Shown: positions 1 to 5,384 of the stretch, piece after piece
How the letters are laid out: each line of letters opens with the position of its first letter
Numbering within the stretch: the stretch's first letter is position 1
Source: Pseudomonadota bacterium
Lineage (GTDB): Bacteria; Pseudomonadota; Alphaproteobacteria; Caulobacterales; Caulobacteraceae
Length of the DNA: 7,988 nucleotides
Assembly (NCBI GenBank): GCA_023445955.1
Contig: JAEXJH010000622.1
Span: forward strand, 1-7,988
Direction: 5' to 3'
Notes under the pieces: generated by a model
The model's input: the letters and a program-made list of their open reading frames with translations, nothing else
What the model was told of the DNA's origin: nothing
Database searches by the model: none
Program-made: the position numbers and the translations under genes

Positions 1-1
1 T

Positions 2-997
2 CGCGGCTGGTACTGGCGCGGCGGCCGGGGGGCCATGACGGCCCTGGCCGCCGTCGACATGGCGCTGTGGGACATCAAGGGCAAGGTCGCGGGCCTGCCG
101 GTCTATCAGCTGCTGGGCGGTGCGTGCCGCACGGGCGTCACCGTCTACGGCCACGCCAATGGCGAGACCATCGACGACACCATCGCCGAGGCGGTGAAGT
201 ACAAGGCCATGGGCTACAAGGCCATCCGCCTGCAGACCGGCGTGCCGGGCCTGAACAGCACCTACGGCGTCTCCGGCGACAAGATGTTCTACGAGCCGGC
301 CGACGGCAATCTGCCGACCGAGAACCTGTGGTCGACCTCGGCCTATCTGAAGCATGTGCCGCAGCTGTTCGAGAAGGCGCGCGAGGTGCTGGGCTGGGAC
401 GTCCACCTGCTGCACGACGTCCACCATCGCCTGACCCCGATCGAGGCCGCCCGCCTGGGCAAGGACCTGGAGCCCTACCGCCTGTTCTGGCTGGAAGACT
501 CGGTCCCGGCCGAGAACCAGGCCGGCTTCCGGATTATCCGTCAGCACACGACGACGCCGCTGGCCGTCGGCGAGATCTTCGCCCATGTCTGGGACGCCAA
601 GCAGCTGATCGAAGAGCAACTGATCGACTATCTGCGCGCCACCGTCCTGCACGCGGGCGGCATCAGCAACCTGAAGAAGATCGCCGCCTTCGCCGACCTG
701 CACCACGTCAAGACCGGCTGCCACGGCGCCACCGACCTGTCGCCGATCACCATGGCCGCGGCCCTGCACTTCGACATGTCGATCCCGAACTTCGGCCTGC
801 AGGAATACATGCGCCACACGCCGGAGACGGACGCCGTCTTCCCGCACGCCTACACCTTCAACGACGGCATGCTGCATCCGGGCGACAAGCCGGGCCTGGG
901 CGTCGACATCGACGAGGAACTGGCCGGGAAGTACGAATACAAGCGCGCGTACCTGCCGGTGAACCGTCTGCAGGACGGGACCATGTTCAACTGGTAA
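2..997 (+). CDS. manD: D-mannonate dehydratase ManD (enolase superfamily), 5'-truncated by window edge
   Basis: The enzyme dehydrates D-mannonate to 2-keto-3-deoxy-D-gluconate in cytoplasmic glucuronate catabolism. The frame is open from base 2; the internal Met at 35 (here residue 1) is not the true start. Compared from memory with the Novosphingobium ManD (about 402 aa), residue 1 matches about position 83, so some 70 residues lie upstream of the window. With that offset of 82 all catalytic residues are visible: the Arg65/Tyr77 base dyad (147/159), Mg ligands Asp128, Glu154 and Glu180 (210/236/262), and His130 and His230 (212/312). Family motifs are LLHD, WLED, VGEIF, GCHGATD and the C-terminal DGTMFNW. 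Ala232 falls at position 314, where I recall Ala marking high-efficiency ManDs and Pro the low-efficiency ones. The stop is TAA at 995-997. A secreted-protein gene follows after 12 nt, suggesting one operon. Annotation pipelines may call it RspA or 'starvation-sensing protein'. Confidence 0.95.
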   Translation, partial: RGWYWRGGRGAMTALAAVDMALWDIKGKVAGLPVYQLLGGACRTGVTVYGHANGETIDDTIAEAVKYKAMGYKAIRLQTGVPGLNSTYGVSGDKMFYEPADGNLPTENLWSTSAYLKHVPQLFEKAREVLGWDVHLLHDVHHRLTPIEAARLGKDLEPYRLFWLEDSVPAENQAGFRIIRQHTTTPLAVGEIFAHVWDAKQLIEEQLIDYLRATVLHAGGISNLKKIAAFADLHHVKTGCHGATDLSPITMAAALHFDMSIPNFGLQEYMRHTPETDAVFPHAYTFNDGMLHPGDKPGLGVDIDEELAGKYEYKRAYLPVNRLQDGTMFNW

Positions 998-1009
998 GGC
1001 CACTTAAAC

Positions 1010-2863
1010 GTGCGCAAGCTTCTCCTGCTGACGGCGGCGGCCCTGGCGGTCGCCGCGCCCGCCCTAGCCGCTGAGCAGGGGCCGCGCGGCCCGCTCTATG
1101 CCGGCGCCGTCGCGCCGATGAACCAGACGGTGGAGACGCGCCTGCTGCCGCAGACGGCGGTGCTGCTGGAAAAGCTTCTCGCCGAGAAGCGCGACATGAC
1201 CCTGGACGGGGTCAAGGTGTTCGAGGCCGACGACAAGTTCCTGCCCGGCAAGATCGCCATCGGCCTGGCCTACCTGATCGTCGACACCCCGCGCACGGAC
1301 CCGAAGTTCCAGCGCTACCTGGCCGCCTATCGCCAGATCGCCGACCTGACCGTCGACGACCCCAACGACACCTGGGGCATCTACTACTACTGCCAGGCGA
1401 TCCACATGCTGAAGGACGCCGGCCTGCTGGATCAGGCGATCGCGCCGGCGACCCTGGAGAAGCTGAAGGCCAAGCTGGACTGGCGGCGTTTCGTCCGTAC
1501 AGACGACCTGACGCTGATCAACCTGCCCAACAACTATTACGGCGTGGCCTTCAGCGTGGCGCGGCTGCGCTATCGCCTGGGCTGGGAGGACGCCTCGGCC
1601 AGCGAGGCCCTGCTGGGCAAGACGCTGGACCACTATCGCAAGTATTCGGGCGAATACGGCTTCGCCGACGAGACCGATGGCGACGGGCGCTTCGACCGCT
1701 ATTCGGTGCTGCTGATCGGCGAGATCAGCCACCGCCTGATCGAGGCCGGCATGCCCGCCACGCCCGAGGTGCGTCATTGGCTGCGCCGGTCGGTCGATCT
1801 CATGCTGCCGCGCCTGAACCTGCGCGGCGAGGGCTTCGAGTACGGGCGCAGCATCGGAACCTATGGCGAGACGGCCTTCCTGGAAGTGCTGACCGCCGCG
1901 GCCAAGCTGGACGTGCTGACGCCGGAAGAAAAGGCGATGGGCTACGCGTTCAGCGCGCGCGTCGCGGCCCGCTACATGGGCTTCTGGTTCGATCCCAAGA
2001 TGGGCTCGGTGAACCTGTGGGATCATGGCCGCCGCACGGACGCCTATCGCGGCAAGCACCGGATCCTGGGCGAGAACCTGAGCCTGGGCCGGCAATACAT
2101 CTACACCAGCGCGATCTGGAACGAGCTGGGCTTCAAGGACAAAGCGCCGGATCCCGGCTTTGGCGCCTGGCTCGACAAGCTGCCCAAGCGGACGGTGACC
2201 TGGTTCGCGAAAGGCAAGAGCGACCGGCTGGTGGTCACGCTGCGCGACGGGAAGCGGGTGATCGCCCTGCCGATCATCAATGGCGGCGACAGCCAGCACA
2301 TGAACACGCCGTACTACCCGATCCCGTTCTCGCCAGGGATGCTGCAGGGCGTGGCCGATGGGGTGTTCCCGCAGCTTCTGCCGCGTATCACCCTGGCCGA
2401 TGGCGCCCAGCTCGCCCCGCTGGCCTATGCCGCCCACGTGAAGGTCGAGGGGCAGGGCGCGCGCACCACCGTCACCTACGACCAGGATCAGCTGGACCGC
2501 CTGGGCCAGAAGGCCCCGGTCGCCGACGACCGCTTCAGCGTCAGGACGACCTATGTCCTGGAGCCTGGCCGCATCCGCCGCACGGACGTCTTCACGCCCA
2601 AGCCGGGTGTTTCGGTGAAGGCGGTGGACCTGGCCTTCGCCAGCTTCTCGGGCAAAGCGAAGACCAAGGGTGGGGTCACGACCTTCGGGACGGGCGAGGT
2701 GACCGGCTTCAAGGTCGAGGGACTGACCTGCTCGAGCCGCGCCCTGGCCGACGAGCAGGCCTATCGCAGTCCGACCGGCGCGATGACGGCCTTGACCAGC
2801 TGTACTGGCGCCGCCGGCGCGACCGGGCCGATCACTGTCAGCTGGGCCCTCAGCTACAAGTAA
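1010..2863 (+). CDS. Secreted 617-aa protein of unassigned family; possible polysaccharide lyase
   Basis: I do not recognise a named family. A GTG start gives a clear Sec signal peptide: basic Arg2-Lys3, a Leu/Ala core at 4-18, and probable cleavage after Ala20 (PALA-AEQ). The next in-frame Met (37) would lose it, so GTG is preferred although the ribosome site is weak (AAGG at 996-999). Residues ~40-375 look mainly helical and rich in aromatics; residues ~390-617 look beta-rich, with Cys574 and Cys598 as a possible disulfide. This resembles alpha/alpha-toroid plus beta-sandwich polysaccharide lyases. Striking segments are LPNNYYG (172-178), a dockerin-like acidic loop at 221-232, GFEYGRSIGTYGE (275-287) and NLWDHGRR (335-342); Asn174/175, Tyr176/177, Arg280, Tyr285 and His339 are candidate active-site residues. 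Its place 12 nt after manD suggests work on a uronic-acid polymer or oligomer in the periplasm or outside. The catalytic role is inference; export is well supported. Confidence 0.8.
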   Translation: MRKLLLLTAAALAVAAPALAAEQGPRGPLYAGAVAPMNQTVETRLLPQTAVLLEKLLAEKRDMTLDGVKVFEADDKFLPGKIAIGLAYLIVDTPRTDPKFQRYLAAYRQIADLTVDDPNDTWGIYYYCQAIHMLKDAGLLDQAIAPATLEKLKAKLDWRRFVRTDDLTLINLPNNYYGVAFSVARLRYRLGWEDASASEALLGKTLDHYRKYSGEYGFADETDGDGRFDRYSVLLIGEISHRLIEAGMPATPEVRHWLRRSVDLMLPRLNLRGEGFEYGRSIGTYGETAFLEVLTAAAKLDVLTPEEKAMGYAFSARVAARYMGFWFDPKMGSVNLWDHGRRTDAYRGKHRILGENLSLGRQYIYTSAIWNELGFKDKAPDPGFGAWLDKLPKRTVTWFAKGKSDRLVVTLRDGKRVIALPIINGGDSQHMNTPYYPIPFSPGMLQGVADGVFPQLLPRITLADGAQLAPLAYAAHVKVEGQGARTTVTYDQDQLDRLGQKAPVADDRFSVRTTYVLEPGRIRRTDVFTPKPGVSVKAVDLAFASFSGKAKTKGGVTTFGTGEVTGFKVEGLTCSSRALADEQAYRSPTGAMTALTSCTGAAGATGPITVSWALSYK

Positions 2864-2885
2864 GCCGCAGTCGCCGCGTCATGTC

Positions 2886-2908
2886 CGGCTCTTCGCACTG
2901 AAGAGGCG
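2886..2908 (+). terminator. Possible hairpin terminator after the secreted-protein gene
   Basis: CTCTTC at 2889-2894 and GAAGAG at 2900-2905 form a perfect 6-bp stem around a 5-nt loop. Beyond one G/G mismatch, two more pairs (2886-2887 with 2907-2908) extend it. It begins about 22 nt after the stop codon. No T-tract follows, so an intrinsic terminator role is weakly supported; it may be a 3'-end stabilising hairpin or chance. Confidence 0.3.
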
Positions 2909-2955
2909 CGCAACGGCAGGTATTTGCTGATGGCGTAGTTCTCGCACCTGGAATT

Positions 2956-2974
2956 TCAAATTAAACTCAAATTA
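2956..2974. repeat. Direct repeat TCAAATTA x2, 11-bp spacing
   Basis: The 8-mer TCAAATTA occurs at 2956-2963 and exactly again at 2967-2974, so the copies are one helical turn apart; read as 11-mers they agree at 9 of 11 positions. Same-face direct repeats of this spacing are typical sites for OmpR/PhoB-type response regulators. The assignment as a regulator site is inference. Confidence 0.4.
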
Positions 2975-3151
2975 CTCTGCTTGAGAGTTGTTCGAGGTGG
3001 CCCCTGTTCATCATGTATTTCGGTGGTTTAGAAGCGACGCGCTGACGTGAATGTCGGGTTTACGACTAACATTTATTATCAGGCTGGGCTGTATTCCCTC
3101 GCGCTCCTCAAATCGGGGTGTTAAGCTCTACACATCACTGGCACGGATTCC

Positions 3152-3201
3152 TCGAGCGCTGGTGACTGAGAGATGAAGCTGCGGCTTCCGCTCCCGCTCG
3201 A
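3152..3201 (+). promoter_or_regulatory. Nested hairpin in the leader of the small gene
   Basis: TCGAGCG (3152-3158) is perfectly complementary to CGCTCGA (3195-3201). Inside it, GAAGC (3175-3179) pairs with GCTTC (3184-3188) around a TGCG loop. In RNA this inner element is C(UGCG)G, a UNCG-class tetraloop of unusually high stability. The outer stem ends 6 nt before the GGAG ribosome site at 3208, so folding could affect translation of the gene at 3220. The structure is seen by pairing only; a regulatory role is inference. Confidence 0.35.
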
Positions 3202-3207
3202 AGGGCT

Positions 3208-3211
3208 GGAG
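3208..3211 (+). promoter_or_regulatory. Ribosome binding site GGAG for the 85-aa gene
   Basis: GGAG ends 8 nt before the ATG at 3220, normal Shine-Dalgarno spacing. It is the main support for translation of this small unknown gene and for its start. Confidence 0.6.
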
Positions 3212-3219
3212 CTCGTTTC

Positions 3220-3477
3220 ATGCCTACCTACCTCTTCTATCCCAGGCGCGCCGACGGCGTGTCGCTGACCTTCATCGCAGAAGCAGCGGAAGACGATGTC
3301 GACGCCCTGGGGCTGGCGGGTGAGATCGGTCAGGCCCATGACTGCACGAGCGTTTTCGTTTGGGAGCCCACCAGCGCCACCGACGGCAAGGACCGCTTCG
3401 TCGGCGAGGTCGAGCGGCGCGGCGCCAAGATCCTGCATCAACAGGCGTCCCAGCGCGGAGCCTCCGCGCCCGTCTAA
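3220..3477 (+). CDS. Small hypothetical protein, 85 aa
   Basis: I do not recognise a family. The protein begins MPTYLFYPRR, has an alternating hydrophobic strand pattern at about 3-7 and 14-19, a likely helix at 22-38, a further strand at SVFVWEP (44-50), then a polar tail with no strong structure. This would suit a small soluble alpha/beta cytoplasmic protein. It has no signal peptide or membrane segment, and one cysteine (Cys42). The opening slightly recalls small alphaproteobacterial DUFs that begin M-P-x-Y-x-F (such as DUF6894), but the rest does not match well enough to claim it. A good GGAG site, ATG start, high-GC third positions and 33-nt spacing to the next gene make it likely to be real and co-transcribed with the iron permease gene. 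Confidence 0.65.
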   Translation: MPTYLFYPRRADGVSLTFIAEAAEDDVDALGLAGEIGQAHDCTSVFVWEPTSATDGKDRFVGEVERRGAKILHQQASQRGASAPV

Positions 3478-3497
3478 GCGTTACTGGAGCGATTCCT

Positions 3498-3503
3498 GAG
3501 AGG
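3498..3503 (+). promoter_or_regulatory. Ribosome binding site GAGAGG deciding a GTG start
   Basis: GAGAGG lies 7 nt before the GTG at 3511, which supports that non-ATG start for the iron permease family gene. The next in-frame Met is residue 60, inside the second membrane segment. Confidence 0.6.
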
Positions 3504-3510
3504 TCGCTTC

Positions 3511-4035
3511 GTGGACAAGCTGTTCGCCAAATTCGCCAATGTCACGGCCAAGGCCACGGGTAGTCCGCCCGCCTTCCTGATCTGCGTCGCCTTCGTGCTG
3601 CTGTGGGCGGTGACCGGACCGATCTTCAAGTTCTCCGAGACCTGGCAGCTGGTGATCAACACCGGCACGACGATCATCACCTTCCTGATGGTGTTTCTGA
3701 TCCAGAACACCCAGAACCGCGACGGCCTGGCCTTGCAGACCAAGCTGGACGAGTTGATCCGCGCCACGACGGCGGCCGAGGACGAGTTCATCGGCATCGA
3801 GAAGCTGACCGACAAGGAGCTTGAGGCCATGCACGCCCACTGCAAGGAGCGGGCGGACAAGCACATGCGCATCTTCCAGCAGCTGGCGGCCGAGAAGGAC
3901 TCGCGCTCGAAGAGCCACGCCAAGGGCAAGCCCGCCGCCAAGGCTGGCAAGAAGACCCCCTCCGTCACCAGCCGAGTCAACCGCCGCGCCAAGGCCCTGG
4001 CCGCCGGCCATCCGCTGCCCAAGAAGGCCGGGTGA
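3511..4035 (+). CDS. Low-affinity iron permease family protein (PF04120-type), 174 aa
   Basis: A small inner-membrane protein of the family named after yeast Fet4; whether bacterial members move iron is not settled. Two membrane segments are visible, at about 19-37 and 46-65, separated by a short loop (GPIFKFSETW). The family signature follows: FLIQNTQNRDG (62-72) and then a KLDELIRAT helix (78-86). A conserved-looking acidic region (EDEFIGIEKLTDKELE, 90-105) and a probable coiled helix to ~128 come next. The last 45 residues form a Lys/Arg/Ala-rich, probably disordered cytoplasmic tail (130-174), longer than I would expect for the core family. The GTG start has a good ribosome site. The gene follows a small unknown gene by 33 nt; no Fur box was recognised upstream. 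Family assignment is firm; transport substrate is not. Confidence 0.85.
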   Translation: MDKLFAKFANVTAKATGSPPAFLICVAFVLLWAVTGPIFKFSETWQLVINTGTTIITFLMVFLIQNTQNRDGLALQTKLDELIRATTAAEDEFIGIEKLTDKELEAMHAHCKERADKHMRIFQQLAAEKDSRSKSHAKGKPAAKAGKKTPSVTSRVNRRAKALAAGHPLPKKAG

Positions 4036-4073
4036 TATCAGACCACGACAGGGTGGACGTCAGATCTCATCGA

Positions 4074-4087
4074 CGATAGCGGTAACA
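4074..4087. promoter_or_regulatory. Possible LacI-family operator upstream of the transporter gene
   Basis: The 14-mer CGATAGCGGTAACA is an imperfect dyad around a central CG step, with the symmetric G/C, T/A and A/T arms (8 of 14 bases symmetric). It resembles the NNATAGCGCTATNN-like operators used by LacI-family sugar regulators. It lies 37 bp upstream of the ribosome-binding tract, a reasonable place for repression. No regulator gene is in the window, so this is a pattern-based guess. Confidence 0.25.
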
Positions 4088-4110
4088 CTCAACGGGCCAG
4101 AGCAGCGCCC

Positions 4111-4118
4111 GAGGGGAG
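4111..4118 (+). promoter_or_regulatory. Strong ribosome binding site GAGGGGAG deciding a TTG start
   Basis: A purine-rich Shine-Dalgarno tract ends 6 nt before TTG at 4125. It supports the rare TTG start of the transporter; the first in-frame ATG (residue 16) would cut into the first membrane helix. Confidence 0.65.
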
Positions 4119-4124
4119 CCGCTT

Positions 4125-5384
4125 TTGCCGAAACTGAAAGCCCTGCGCTGGTGGATCATCGGCCTGGTCATGCTGGGCGCGATCGTCAACTACCTGACGC
4201 GCTCGACCATGGGCATCGCGGCCCCGACGGTGCTGAAGGACCTCGGCATCTCGGTGAAGGAATATTCCTGGATCACCAGCGCCTTTCAGCTGGGGATCAT
4301 GCTGCAGCCGGCCTGCGGCTATGTGCTCGACACCCTGGGCCTGCGCACGGGGTTTGCGATATTCGCCGCCGCCTGGTCGCTGATCGCCATGGCCCATGGC
4401 CTGGTCCACAACTGGCAGGGCTTTGCGGTCCTGCGCGGGTTCCTGGGCCTGGCTGAAGGCTCGGCCCAGCCGGCCGGCATGAAGACCGTGGCCACCTGGT
4501 TCCCGGCCAGGGAGCGCGGCTTCGCGGGCGGGGTGTTCAACATCGGCGCCTCGATCGGCTCGGTGCTGGCGCCGCCGCTGGTGGTGTGGGCCGTGCTGGC
4601 CTGGAACTGGCGCGCGGCCTTCGTGCTGACCGGCGCGTTCGGCCTGGTCTGGGTCGTGCTGTGGCTGTTCTTCTACCGCTCGCCCGACCAGCACCCGTCG
4701 ATGACCGACGAAGAGCGCGCGCAGATCGCCGCCGGCCAGGAGGCGCACCTGGCCGCCGCCGGCAAGCGGCCGTCGATCGTCTCGATCCTCCGCCAAGGCC
4801 AGTTCTGGGGCATCGCCCTGCCGCGCTTCCTGGCCGATCCGACCTGGGGGACGCTGTCGTTCTGGGTGCCGCTGTACCTGACCCAGACGCGCGGCTTCGA
4901 CCTCAAGCAGATCGCGCTGTTCGCCTGGATGCCGTTCGTGGCCGCCGACCTGGGATGCTTGGCCGGACCCGTCATCGCGCATTTCCTGCAGAAGCGCGGC
5001 GTGTCGCTGATCAACGCCCGCCGCATCGCCTTCACCCTGGGCGCAATCCTGATGACCGGGATGATGTTCGTCGGCAAGGTCGAGAGCGCCTACGCCGCCA
5101 TCGCGCTGCTGTGCCTGGGCGGCTTTGCCCACCAGACGCTGTCGGTCACGGTCATCACCATGGCCTCGGACCTCTTCCGCCGCGACGAGGTCGCCACGGT
5201 CGCGGGCCTGGCCGGGATGATGGGCAACCTGGGCTTGCTGATCTTCTCGCTGCTGATCGGCGGGCTGGTGACGACGATCGGCTATGACCCGTTCTTCGTG
5301 GCCCTGGGCGTGCTGGACCTCGCCGGGGCGGTGCTGCTGTGGACGCTCGTCAAGGACCGCGCGGCTCCCGAGGTTAGAGTATGA
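4125..5384 (+). CDS. MFS transporter, ExuT-like hexuronate/organic-anion family, 419 aa
   Basis: An inner-membrane major facilitator, expected to have 12 helices and to use the proton gradient. Family marks are NYLTRSTMG with AAPT (22-34) at the end of helix 1, the MFS loop motif GYVLDTLGLRTG (65-76), RGFLGLAEG with PAG (104-118), TWFP.RERG (124-132) and NWRAAFVLTGAFGLVWVVLW (161-180), all typical of the ACS/hexuronate group that includes ExuT. The central cytoplasmic loop is about 184-225. Length matches the family (about 400-450). The TTG start is chosen for its strong ribosome site and because it keeps helix 1 whole. The stop overlaps the start of the GH43 xylosidase (ATGA), so the two are translationally coupled. 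That pairing suggests import of glucuronate, an aldouronic acid or a xylo-oligosaccharide. Substrate is inferred; other ACS members carry galactonate, tartrate or phthalate. Confidence 0.88.
   Translation: MPKLKALRWWIIGLVMLGAIVNYLTRSTMGIAAPTVLKDLGISVKEYSWITSAFQLGIMLQPACGYVLDTLGLRTGFAIFAAAWSLIAMAHGLVHNWQGFAVLRGFLGLAEGSAQPAGMKTVATWFPARERGFAGGVFNIGASIGSVLAPPLVVWAVLAWNWRAAFVLTGAFGLVWVVLWLFFYRSPDQHPSMTDEERAQIAAGQEAHLAAAGKRPSIVSILRQGQFWGIALPRFLADPTWGTLSFWVPLYLTQTRGFDLKQIALFAWMPFVAADLGCLAGPVIAHFLQKRGVSLINARRIAFTLGAILMTGMMFVGKVESAYAAIALLCLGGFAHQTLSVTVITMASDLFRRDEVATVAGLAGMMGNLGLLIFSLLIGGLVTTIGYDPFFVALGVLDLAGAVLLWTLVKDRAAPEVRV
5369..5373 (+). promoter_or_regulatory. Ribosome binding site CGAGG inside the transporter gene
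   Basis: CGAGG lies 7 nt before the ATG at 5381, within the last codons of the transporter. With the ATGA overlap at 5381-5384 it supports coupled translation of the xylosidase. Confidence 0.5.

Larger units (their letters stand above)
2864..3219. other. 356-nt intergenic gap, AT-richer middle, likely regulatory
   Basis: The gap separates the manD/secreted-protein pair from the next gene set. Its middle (about 2930-3110) is clearly AT-richer than the flanking genes. I see no credible gene, tRNA or transposase remnant. It holds a hairpin just after the upstream stop, a paired 8-bp direct repeat on an 11-bp spacing, a short dyad beside it, and a two-tier hairpin next to the downstream ribosome site. 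No pair of -35 and -10 boxes was convincing enough to call. A promoter for the downstream genes is expected here from the layout. Confidence 0.6.

Noticed and set aside
1064..2437. 457-codon antisense open frame opposite the secreted-protein gene
   Set aside because: Its protein is rich in Gln, Arg, His and Val without a recognisable domain, as expected of the complementary frame of a high-GC gene; the + strand gene has a signal peptide and an organised sequence.
2930..3120. AT-rich stretch considered as a mobile element scar or foreign insert
   Set aside because: No terminal inverted repeats, target duplication, transposase fragment or tRNA edge could be seen; an ordinary promoter region explains the base composition.
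3173..3268. 31-codon frame starting ATG at 3173 and overlapping the 85-aa gene
   Set aside because: Considered as a leader peptide, but the purine tract GAGAG abuts the ATG with no spacing and the sequence simply reads through the hairpin.
3121..3441. 106-codon antisense frame across the 85-aa gene and its leader
   Set aside because: The + strand frame has a well-spaced GGAG and fits the direction of all neighbours; the antisense product shows no family features. The choice is less certain here than for the larger genes.
4033..4040. Perfect palindrome TGATATCA over the iron permease stop codon
   Set aside because: Eight bases including the stop codon; too short and without a central CG step, so chance is the simpler reading.
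4089..5132. 347-codon antisense open frame opposite the transporter gene
   Set aside because: Low-complexity His/Gln/Arg/Gly composition and full overlap with a clear MFS transporter mark it as a shadow.
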